Source of the DNA: an uncultured bacterium
GTDB lineage: Bacteria; Cyanobacteriota; Vampirovibrionia; Gastranaerophilales; Gastranaerophilaceae
NCBI GenBank assembly: GCA_900555175.1
Contig: USJT01000088.1
Coordinates: forward strand, 1 to 5,528
DNA length: 5,528 bases
Direction: 5' to 3'
Positions within the stretch are counted from its first letter, which is position 1, and each line of letters starts with the position of its first letter. Positions 1-5,087 of this stretch are shown here, piece after piece. The notes beneath the pieces were generated by a model. That model was not told the origin of the DNA, ran no database searches, and saw only the letters and a program-made list of their open reading frames with translations. The position numbers were made by a program, and so were the translations under genes.

Positions 1-807
1 TTTCTCATAAATAAAATCTTCTCCGCATACGCATTGTGTTTTTTCGCCTAAAATTACGTTTGATTTTTTATTGTTAAAATTTATGCAAACACCATTTACA
101 TCTTCAAATTTATTGTAGATTTCATTTGCCAAAGATGTAAATTTATCAGGAATTTTTGTATTATTTATTACAAGAGTTACAAGGAGTTTCCCGTTAGATG
201 CAGAGCTTCTTATTACGATATGTCTTAAATCGCCCAAATGTTTTTTCTCATCATAACCTGTAATTTTAAAATCTTGCGCCGCATTTCTAATAAAATCAAT
301 AACTTTGTCGCAAATTTCAGGTTGTATCGGACAATATTTTATATTTACGATTTCATGGGTTTGAGGTTTGTAATAACCTATAAGAATTTTTTTAGAAACT
401 TTTGTTTGAGATACAGGACATTGAATTTTATGCCTGAAAGCTTTAATTTGCGGACTTGGTATCGGATCGTTTATAGGAATATCAATATTGCCGATGTTTT
501 TTATTGCGTCTTCTACAATTTGTTTTTTCAATACAAGTTGATAGTCATAATCTATAAATTGAAGCTGGCATGAACCGCAGACATTTTGCATCGGGCAGAA
601 TGGTTTTACTCTGTGAATAGAAGGTTTTATTATTTCTATTGGGGTTGCTGTTGCAAAATTTTTATTGACCTTTGTAATTTTGATTTTCATCTCATCATCA
701 GGACAAGCTTTTTCAACAAAAATTACTTGCCCGTTATGTCTTGCAATCCCTTTTGCCAAATTTGATAATTTTTCAATTTTAACTGTTATAACATCATTTA
801 TTTGCAT
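1..807 (-). CDS. rlmD: 23S rRNA (uracil-C5)-methyltransferase RlmD/RumA, N-terminal part (runs off left edge)
   Basis: The minus-strand reading frame is open from an ATG at 807 to base 1 (269 codons), so the 3' part lies outside the window. Family members of about 450 residues use S-adenosylmethionine to methylate C5 of a uridine in 23S rRNA (U1939 in E. coli). Residues 1-55 read as a TRAM RNA-binding domain. The cysteines of the family's [4Fe-4S] cluster are visible: C71, C77 and C80 in CPMQNVCGSCQLQ, and C159 in IKYCPIQPEIC after the family's Gxy...HxIVxI stretch. The peptide FRHKIQCPV (125-133) matches the usual F-R-N-K-x-x-x-P-V region. The SAM-binding and catalytic-cysteine motifs would lie beyond the edge and cannot be checked. 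No Shine-Dalgarno site precedes the ATG, but a good promoter ends six bases upstream. A paralogue of the same family (RlmC/RlmCD or TrmA type) is the main alternative. Confidence 0.87.
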   Translation of the reverse strand, partial: MQINDVITVKIEKLSNLAKGIARHNGQVIFVEKACPDDEMKIKITKVNKNFATATPIEIIKPSIHRVKPFCPMQNVCGSCQLQFIDYDYQLVLKKQIVEDAIKNIGNIDIPINDPIPSPQIKAFRHKIQCPVSQTKVSKKILIGYYKPQTHEIVNIKYCPIQPEICDKVIDFIRNAAQDFKITGYDEKKHLGDLRHIVIRSSASNGKLLVTLVINNTKIPDKFTSLANEIYNKFEDVNGVCINFNNKKSNVILGEKTQCVCGEDFIYEK

Positions 808-842
808 AAATTTAATATACGATAAGAAAACTGTTATGGCAA
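808..842 (-). promoter_or_regulatory. sigma-70 promoter of rlmD abutting the start codon
   Basis: On the minus strand a -35 box TTGCCA (842-837) is followed by a 17-base spacer and a -10 box TATATT (819-814), each matching consensus at five of six positions. Six bases (AAATTT) separate the -10 box from the ATG at 807. The predicted transcription start is therefore the A of the start codon, giving a leaderless mRNA. This agrees with the absence of a ribosome binding site. Confidence 0.6.
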
Positions 843-870
843 AAAAAATTTTTTTAGTTTTTCTAATAGT

Positions 871-1071
871 ATGCGTATTTCATCTTTACAAAGTTATAAT
901 TTTTATAATAAAAATTTAATAAAATCTTCAACTTCTGCCAAAACATTAAAATCAGAAAACTCTGATAACTCTGATAACAATAAAGATTTAAACCCTCAAT
1001 ATTATGGATATTTCCCGAATATTAATTTTTGCGGTTCCAACAGTGACGAATTCATCAATTGTAAAACCTAA
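871..1071 (+). CDS. Ser/Asn-rich N-terminal fragment, probably the 5' part of the next gene (frameshifted)
   Basis: This 66-codon frame starts at ATG 871 and ends at TAA 1069-1071. It is low in complexity and rich in Ser, Asn, Lys and Tyr. A 9-base tandem repeat at 958-978 (AACTCTGAT twice, plus AAC) encodes SDNSDN. It ends in YFPNINFCGSN; I associate an N-I-N-F-x-G-type peptide in a disordered N-terminus with gut Vampirovibrionia proteins, from memory. The frame overlaps the following frame by 68 bases, in the next phase. The frame of the downstream gene is closed by several stops before 989-991, so a switch would have to occur between about 992 and 1068. I infer that the two frames are one gene of about 295 codons broken by a single-base gain or loss, or by an assembly error. 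No Shine-Dalgarno site precedes ATG 871. It could instead be a separate tiny gene or non-coding. Confidence 0.5.
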   Translation: MRISSLQSYNFYNKNLIKSSTSAKTLKSENSDNSDNNKDLNPQYYGYFPNINFCGSNSDEFINCKT

Positions 1072-1762
1072 ATTATCTTTAAAAAAATCTGCAAAAGATT
1101 ATTTGAAAGTAGGCAATTATTTTAGTGCTCCACTTGAAAATGTTTCATGCAATTTATTAAATAAAAAAAATTATGTTGCTTATAGTATAGATCAATTGAA
1201 ATATCCTTATGGTTCAATGGGGATAAAAACTGATTTTTCTGATTTGATACAGTCGAGGGATTTTCTTCAGTGTGCAGGAGTTGTAATTGTAGATAAAAAA
1301 GAAAATAAACAGTTTTTAGCACATGTCTATAATAAAACATATATTGAAGATATTTATGAGACTTTAATTAAAGCTTTTTCTGCTGATTCATTTAAAGAAA
1401 AAGACAGATTGGATGTATTTATTTTACCCGGATGTGAAAAAGATACAAAATATACTATGAACCATATATTAAAGGCATTGGATATGGTCGATGACGGTTT
1501 ATCTTTATCTGCATGTTATGTTCATTTTAATAAGAAAAATTATGACTGTCTTTCAGTTCTTGGTGGAAAGATATTTGCATCTGATGATATTCACAAATCA
1601 AGTCAGGTAAATCCTTCAGATGTATTCGCATTTAATAATCCTATTGTGCATGGATATGATTATTTAAGATCAGAAGTATCTAAATTAGTTTCACAAAATG
1701 AGACTGTAAGTGTTCAAAAGGCAAATAGAATTTATACAGATTTCAAAAAAGAAATAAAATAA
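1004..1762 (+). CDS. uncharacterised protein with a CheD-like active-site arrangement
   Basis: This frame has 252 codons; no signal peptide, membrane segment or named family is obvious. The central and C-terminal order resembles CheD, the chemoreceptor glutamine deamidase with a cysteine-hydrolase fold. Ser84 lies six residues before Cys90 in SRDFLQCAGVVIVD, and His107 in FLAHVY lies 17 residues after Cys90. CheD's T-x5-C and C-x16-H have the same spacing, including an Asp at Cys+7 and Ala before His. Downstream, VFILPGC (138-144), then N153 with a helix, then a strand and VLGGKIF (185-191) follow the CheD order IFGGA, helix, strand, GG-x-x-GR. Similarity outside these points is weak, CheD's GGA and GR are not preserved, and no chemotaxis gene is nearby, so a CheD role is not claimed. 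ATG 1004 has no ribosome binding site, and the first 20 or so residues look unlike a natural start. Translation more likely begins at 871 with a frameshift between. No convincing terminator follows. Confidence 0.72.
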   Translation: MDISRILIFAVPTVTNSSIVKPKLSLKKSAKDYLKVGNYFSAPLENVSCNLLNKKNYVAYSIDQLKYPYGSMGIKTDFSDLIQSRDFLQCAGVVIVDKKENKQFLAHVYNKTYIEDIYETLIKAFSADSFKEKDRLDVFILPGCEKDTKYTMNHILKALDMVDDGLSLSACYVHFNKKNYDCLSVLGGKIFASDDIHKSSQVNPSDVFAFNNPIVHGYDYLRSEVSKLVSQNETVSVQKANRIYTDFKKEIK

Positions 1763-1766
1763 ACTT

Positions 1767-1819
1767 AAAAAAAAGACCTTTTTCAGTTTCTTCTTTAAAT
1801 GTTTGGTGTTAGAAGACTC
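1767..1819. repeat. degenerate copy of tRNA-Val 3' end plus terminator
   Basis: This stretch aligns end to end with 1975-2027, which holds the tRNA-Val terminator and the last part of the tRNA gene, at an offset of 208 bases. Shared blocks are an A8 run, GA(A)CCTTTTTCAG, a T-rich stretch, GGTG and the exact 12-mer GTTAGAAGACTC (1808-1819 and 2016-2027). The 12-mer is the 3' side of the T arm and acceptor stem on the opposite strand. Homology stops abruptly after the 12-mer. Mismatches have broken the terminator stem, so this copy probably no longer terminates the upstream gene efficiently. Confidence 0.75.
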
Positions 1820-1974
1820 CTCTTGCTCACTCGCGTTTAACGGCAATTCCGTGTTTTGCCGTCGTGTTTACAACACTTGGCTAAAACTCTCCAGCCTCGG
1901 TTCGTTCGCGCCGAACTTCTTTAAATATGCTTCGCATATTGGAAGTTCTCGTCATCAAAACGCCTTTTAGTCAT
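1820..1974. other. hairpin-rich non-coding insert between the two tRNA 3'-end copies
   Basis: No coding frame is supported here, and the base composition is visibly more GC-rich than the flanks. Four stem-loops follow one another: ACGGCAA/TTGCCGT (1840-1846 with 1856-1862), GTGTT/AACAC (1864-1868 with 1872-1876), GTTCG/CGAAC (1900-1904 with 1912-1916) and a long one. The long one has outer arms GAACTTC (1913-1919) and GAAGTTC (1942-1948) enclosing AATATGC-TTC-GCATATT (1924-1940). The third and fourth share bases 1913-1916 and so exclude each other. It could be a REP/MITE-like intergenic repeat, a remnant of an integrated element, or a structured RNA; transcription direction is unknown. Confidence 0.6.
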
Positions 1975-2006
1975 AAAAAAAAGAACCTTTTTCAGGTTCT
2001 TTTTTT
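1975..2006 (-). terminator. intrinsic terminator of tRNA-Val (symmetrical, possibly bidirectional)
   Basis: The arms AAGAACCT (1981-1988) and AGGTTCTT (1994-2001) form an 8-bp stem around a 5-base loop. The stem is extended by A6 on the left and T5 on the right. Read on the minus strand, it begins two bases after the tRNA CCA end and finishes in a run of eight T. The A/T symmetry means it could also stop plus-strand transcription arriving from the 1004-1762 gene. Confidence 0.88.
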
Positions 2007-2007
2007 A

Positions 2008-2083
2008 TGGTGGGCGTTAGAAGACTCGAACTTCTGACATCCTCCTTGTAAGGGAGGCGCTCTACCAACTGAGCTAAACGCCC
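2008..2083 (-). tRNA. tRNA-Val (anticodon UAC)
   Basis: On the minus strand a complete 76-base cloverleaf can be drawn. The acceptor stem is GGGCGTT/AACGCCC and the D arm is GCTC-AGTTGGTA-GAGC. The anticodon stem CCTCC/GGAGG holds the loop CTTACAA with anticodon TAC, which reads GUA valine codons and probably others by wobble. The variable loop is ATGTC and the T arm is AGAAG-TTCGAGT-CTTCT. The discriminator is A, and the CCA end is encoded (2008-2010). All stems are fully paired. A strong promoter lies just upstream and an intrinsic terminator just downstream, so it is probably a single-gene transcript. Read-through from the gene ending at 2149, on the same strand, is also possible. Confidence 0.97.
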
Positions 2084-2096
2084 TTTCGCAAGAATT

Positions 2097-2125
2097 ATAT
2101 TAACTGAAACATATTTTATTGTCAA
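2097..2125 (-). promoter_or_regulatory. sigma-70 promoter of tRNA-Val
   Basis: On the minus strand a perfect -35 box TTGACA (2125-2120) is followed by 17 bases and then TAATAT (2102-2097). A TATAAT also overlaps three bases further on, at a less favourable 20-base spacing. The predicted start is near 2090, giving a leader of about seven bases before the mature tRNA 5' end at 2083. Confidence 0.85.
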
Positions 2126-2148
2126 CCATTTTTTTTATAAATTTTTTC

Positions 2149-2547
2149 TTATGAATTTGAATTTTGTTGTTCCTCTTCTTCTTGCTTTTCAAGAAGTTGT
2201 TTTTCATATTCCATACGTTGTTTTACTTTAATTTCATGTAATGTGCCATGATGAGGTTCTTCTCTTTTATATCTGGCATCTGTCCACCATTTTGCCATGT
2301 GATAAACAGGCCCGCGTTTGTAGGGCTTTGGTTTTTCTTCGCGAACTTTTCGTTCTTTTTGTTTTTTTATTTTTACTGGTTTGTCAAGATTGTCAATATT
2401 TGGTCTTTCAGGCGGTGGAACATTTGTGTAATCCAACATGTCAGCTTCGTTTACTGCATAAGTTTCAGGACTTACGTAGCCTTCATCTGCCATAACTGTT
2501 TGGGTTGTTAATAATATTACTAAAATTAATAAAAGTTTTCTTATCAT
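2149..2547 (-). CDS. small secreted, highly charged protein of unknown function
   Basis: The product is 132 residues. It opens with a classic signal peptide: a basic start (MIRK), a hydrophobic core (LLLILVILL) and VMA followed by DE, so signal peptidase I cleavage after residue 20 is likely. There is no cysteine, so it is not a lipoprotein. The mature part has a proline-rich segment (NVPPPERP, 42-49), a Lys/Arg/Glu-rich stretch (57-78), an aromatic patch (YHMAKWW, 82-88) and a Glu/Gln-rich C-terminal segment (about 110-127) that could form a helix or coiled coil. I recognise no domain. The start is fixed by a Shine-Dalgarno site, AGAGG at 2557-2553, five bases before the ATG. It begins 18 bases after the PHP gene's stop codon, so the two are probably one transcript. 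Its location would be outside the cytoplasmic membrane, unlike its partner, so spacing alone does not show a shared function. Confidence 0.85.
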   Translation of the reverse strand: MIRKLLLILVILLTTQTVMADEGYVSPETYAVNEADMLDYTNVPPPERPNIDNLDKPVKIKKQKERKVREEKPKPYKRGPVYHMAKWWTDARYKREEPHHGTLHEIKVKQRMEYEKQLLEKQEEEEQQNSNS

Positions 2548-2565
2548 CTTTTCCTCTTTAAATTT

Positions 2566-3717
2566 TTAAGAACAAGGATATCTTGATATAATGCTGTGAC
2601 CGTGAGAATCCAGACCTCCTGTTTTTAGCAAATGAAATTTTGCTGCCGCTTCATTTATTTTTGTTTCCCATTTTTGGTAATATTCACCTTCGTATGATTG
2701 GTAGTTGCCTTCATAAAACAGAGCTTTATTTTTTCCGAATTTTTTGAAGTGTTCAAACAAATATGTATAAAATTCAGGACAATAGGCTTTAGTTCTTGCA
2801 GGGTGTGCTATTGACATGACTCCGTTATCTAGTGTTGAAATAAATTCAACGGCATCTTCAAAAGATGAAAAAGGCTTTAGCATTTTGCCAATTGACGGGT
2901 GTGCTGCCATGTAAATTCTTCTAGCTGTTTGAATTTTTTGTTCGATTGAATCAGGAATTTCAGGCAATTCTTTATTTATATACATTTCAAGAGCTTTTTT
3001 ATAAATTCTGTGATAAGGTTCTTTGCCTTTAAACAGATATTTGAATTTTTTTATCGGTAAATCATATGAAAAATCAGCATTCGGAAGGTAATAATTTAAA
3101 AGAATTTTGCCTGAAGTATATTTTTTTAGCGGGTGTGCGACTTCATCTTCACCTTTTTTTATCATTATGTGACATTTTGATGCTTCTTCAAGATTAAAGT
3201 TGTAGTTTGGCAAAGCTGCATTCAATTTCTCAATAGTTTGTTTTGCAAGCTCTAATTTCCCTTCACGTTTTTCTTTTAAATAATTATCAAGTTTTTTATC
3301 TTTAGGGTCTATTCCGTAAACCAATAGATGTATTTGAACAGGCTTTTCTTGGCTTGGAAAATTAATTCCGACAGTTGAAATCTCAACCCCAAGAGTAATA
3401 TTTACATTTTTGTAGTTATCAATTAATTTTGATACTTCTTTGCATCCGTCAATTGTGTCATGATCTGTCAGTGCAATTAGCAAATAAGGATTTTTTTCTG
3501 ACATTTTTTCTGCGATTTCGAGAAGCTCTTTAACATTCATTTCTCCGTCAGAATATTGTGAATGAATGTGTAAGTTTGCTTTAAAATCGCCTGAATTTAC
3601 GTACCTGAAATCATGTGAATCAAGTATGTTTAAGTCTTTTCGTTCTCCCGGCTTAAATGCTTGATCTGAATAATTTTGTATTCGTTTTATAAAATCTTTT
3701 TCGTTTATAATTCCCAT
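2566..3717 (-). CDS. PHP-domain metal-dependent phosphoesterase (TrpH/YciV-like)
   Basis: The product has 383 residues. The polymerase-and-histidinol-phosphatase (PHP) metal ligands appear in order: H50, H52 and D57 in NLHIHSQYSDG; H86 in ALTDHDTIDG; E112 in GVEIS; H130 in IHLLVYG; H305 in SIAHPART; and D370 and H372 in GGLDSHG. This full set of nine predicts an active trinuclear metal site. The closest family by motif is TrpH/YciV, whose members remove phosphate from 3',5'-nucleotide bisphosphates or trim RNA 5' ends; the substrate here is not known. It is longer than the usual 280-300 residues, with about 40 extra residues at the N-terminus and a roughly 60-residue longer segment between H130 and H305. 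No Shine-Dalgarno site precedes the ATG, and a possible promoter ends seven bases upstream. It diverges from the sigma-factor gene across 104 bases, and the small secreted-protein gene follows in the same transcript. It is probably cytoplasmic, as no signal peptide is seen. Confidence 0.9.
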   Translation of the reverse strand: MGIINEKDFIKRIQNYSDQAFKPGERKDLNILDSHDFRYVNSGDFKANLHIHSQYSDGEMNVKELLEIAEKMSEKNPYLLIALTDHDTIDGCKEVSKLIDNYKNVNITLGVEISTVGINFPSQEKPVQIHLLVYGIDPKDKKLDNYLKEKREGKLELAKQTIEKLNAALPNYNFNLEEASKCHIMIKKGEDEVAHPLKKYTSGKILLNYYLPNADFSYDLPIKKFKYLFKGKEPYHRIYKKALEMYINKELPEIPDSIEQKIQTARRIYMAAHPSIGKMLKPFSSFEDAVEFISTLDNGVMSIAHPARTKAYCPEFYTYLFEHFKKFGKNKALFYEGNYQSYEGEYYQKWETKINEAAAKFHLLKTGGLDSHGHSIISRYPCS

Positions 3718-3753
3718 ATTTTATATTTTACACAAAAACAGCGCATGCAACAA
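3718..3753 (-). promoter_or_regulatory. possible promoter of the PHP operon, close to the start codon
   Basis: On the minus strand TTGTTG (3753-3748) is followed by a 17-base spacer and TAAAAT (3730-3725, five of six to consensus). Seven bases remain before the ATG at 3717. The -35 box is weak. An alternative -35 box TTGACG lies further upstream, near 3770, but has no convincing partner. If this promoter is right, the transcript is nearly leaderless, consistent with the missing Shine-Dalgarno site. Confidence 0.4.
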
Positions 3754-3810
3754 AATTAAAATGCTTTCGTCAAAAATATTAAAAGTGTGGTTAGTTTAAT
3801 ATTTGAAGAT

Positions 3811-3821
3811 GAGGAATTCAG
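3811..3821 (+). promoter_or_regulatory. Shine-Dalgarno site deciding the sigma-factor start
   Basis: GAGGA (3811-3815) lies six bases before ATG 3822, which favours that start over the in-frame ATG at 3840 (the M of MEEDLYKDF). No convincing plus-strand promoter could be picked out in 3718-3810. Confidence 0.8.
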
Positions 3822-4784
3822 ATGGTGAACACAAAGTTTATGGAAGAAGATTTGTATAAGGATTTTAAGCCTGAATATCAGATTGACAATGAATTTATAG
3901 AATTGGATGAGGTTGAGGAACCCAGAACATTTAATTCTATTTCTAATGATGATGATATTTTACAAATGTACTTAAAAGATATAGGAAAAGTTAAATTATT
4001 AAATTCAAAAGAGGAAAAAGCATTAGGCAAGAAAATTAAAGAGGGTTGTAAAAGTGATGCTGAAATTGCAAAACGTAAACTTGTTCAAGCAAATTTGAGA
4101 TTAGTTGTAAGTATTGCAAAAAAGTATATTGGGCAAGGTGTTCTTTTTATGGATTTAGTTCAGGAGGGTTCTTTAGGATTGATTAAAGCTGCTGAAAAAT
4201 TTGATTATTCAAAAAATTTCAGATTTTCAACATACGCAACCTGGTGGATAAAGCAGACTATAATCCGTGCAATTTCAAATAATTCAAGAACAATCCGTAT
4301 TCCTGTGCACATGACTGATAAAATAAGAAAGTTTAAAAGGGTTTATACAACTTTGTCATTTGAGCTGGGAAGAGAGCCTTCTGATATTGAGGTTGCGGAA
4401 AGATTAAAAATTACGCCAAAGCAGCTTTCAACAATAAAAAAATCTATATTGAAAGAGCCAATTAGTCTTGAAACTCCTGTTACTGATGATTTGAATATTG
4501 GGGATTATATTGAGGATAAATCATATCGCTCGCCTGAAATCCAGACCAGAAACAATGCGTTAAAAGGAAGTGTTGAGGATTTATTATCAACTTTGCCAGA
4601 GAGGGAGAAAAAGATTATAACTTGTCGTTTCGGTATTAACGGAGAGATGCCGAAAACATTGGAACAGTTAGGGGAGATAATGGGATATTCTAAAGAGCGG
4701 ATAAGACAGCTTGAGGATTCCGCATTATCCAAAATCAGAGAGAGGAAGGAAATTCAACATTTTCGTGATTTTATAGAAGATTAA
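3822..4784 (+). CDS. RNA polymerase sigma-70 family sigma factor, RpoD/SigA-like (group 1 or 2)
   Basis: The 320-residue protein directs RNA polymerase to promoters. After an acidic N-terminus (1-42) come region 1.2 ([16 protein letters not shown], 45-60) and region 2 (about 87-157). Region 2 contains the core-binding RpoD box [18 protein letters not shown] (111-128) and the -10 melting/recognition helix with YATWWIKQ (138-145). Region 3 starts around RTIRIPVHM (156-164), with the region 3.2 linker near EPISLETP (212-219). Region 4 (about 255-308) ends in a helix-turn-helix for the -35 element with [10 protein letters not shown] (289-298). Region 1.1 and the large non-conserved insert of many primary sigmas are missing. 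The end of region 4.2 ([14 protein letters not shown]) departs from the usual QIEAKALRKLRHP. Short length and these changes fit either a compact primary sigma or a cyanobacterial-type group 2 sigma; one locus cannot decide. It is a single-gene transcript, with its own ribosome binding site and terminator, divergent from the PHP operon. Confidence 0.95.
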   Translation: MVNTKFMEEDLYKDFKPEYQIDNEFIELDEVEEPRTFNSISNDDDILQMYLKDIGKVKLLNSKEEKALGKKIKEGCKSDAEIAKRKLVQANLRLVVSIAKKYIGQGVLFMDLVQEGSLGLIKAAEKFDYSKNFRFSTYATWWIKQTIIRAISNNSRTIRIPVHMTDKIRKFKRVYTTLSFELGREPSDIEVAERLKITPKQLSTIKKSILKEPISLETPVTDDLNIGDYIEDKSYRSPEIQTRNNALKGSVEDLLSTLPEREKKIITCRFGINGEMPKTLEQLGEIMGYSKERIRQLEDSALSKIRERKEIQHFRDFIED

Positions 4785-4791
4785 ATTATTC

Positions 4792-4814
4792 AAGGATGCT
4801 TTGAGCATCCTTTT
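4792..4814 (+). terminator. intrinsic terminator of the sigma-factor gene
   Basis: AAGGATGC (4792-4799) pairs perfectly with GCATCCTT (4805-4812) around the loop TTTGA, followed by further T. It lies seven bases after the stop codon of the sigma-factor gene. Confidence 0.9.
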
Positions 4815-4860
4815 ATTTATTAAGAGAAAAATAATTTATTTATTGATTTGTATAATCATC

Positions 4861-5051
4861 TTTTCGGCGATAGTGAAATGAACAATAATTGCAGGCGAAG
4901 TAAGTATCAAAGGCGTGTATTGTTTGAGCTTAAGCGAGTTTACACGCCTAAATACTGAGCCTTGCAAATTATTAGTGAGTGCAGCGTGCCGATGGTTTTG
5001 AGGCACTTTTGCCACCAAAAGTGCCCCTGTCTGGAGGACCCGCCGGAGGCA
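4861..5051. repeat. palindrome-rich intergenic element, probably a dispersed repeat
   Basis: This non-coding stretch between two convergent genes is clearly more GC-rich than the flanks. It contains AGGCGTGTA/TACACGCCT (4911-4919 with 4941-4949), a perfect 9-bp stem enclosing the palindrome GCTTAAGC (4928-4935). A second stem GGCACTTTTG/CAAAAGTGCC (5002-5011 with 5016-5025) has 10 bp and a 4-base loop. Next to it are two near-identical heptamers, CTGGAGG and CCGGAGG (5031-5048 region). No terminal repeats or target-site duplication are obvious, so the edges are approximate. A minus-strand open frame across it (4836-5018) has no coding character. Dispersed-repeat status is inferred from structure, since only one copy is in the window. 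Confidence 0.55.
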
Positions 5052-5087
5052 TAAAGAAATTTTTAATTAAATAATTTGTAATATTTA

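Noticed and set aside
238..573. Plus-strand open frame of 111 codons
   Set aside because: It lies antisense inside the rlmD coding region, whose motifs are clear, and its Phe/Tyr/Asn-rich product has no domain character.
836..919. Possible 27-residue hydrophobic peptide starting at ATG 836
   Set aside because: It has no ribosome binding site, overlaps the rlmD -35 box and the start at 871, and its composition simply reflects A/T runs.
1122..1340. Minus-strand open frame of 72 codons
   Set aside because: It is antisense to the coding frame that carries the Cys90/His107 motif, with no start signal.
1912..1920. 9-base match CGAACTTCT to the tRNA-Val T arm (2027-2035) inside the insert
   Set aside because: It is short enough to arise by chance and forms part of a hairpin arm, so I do not claim a second tRNA fragment.
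2241..2511. Two overlapping plus-strand open frames
   Set aside because: They are antisense to the secreted-protein gene, which has a signal peptide and a ribosome binding site.
4505..4732. Minus-strand open frame of 75 codons
   Set aside because: It is antisense to region 4 of the sigma factor.
4836..5018. Minus-strand open frame of 60 codons in the sigma-factor/recN gap
   Set aside because: It runs through the palindromic stems, lacks a ribosome binding site, and its product shows no recognisable protein features.
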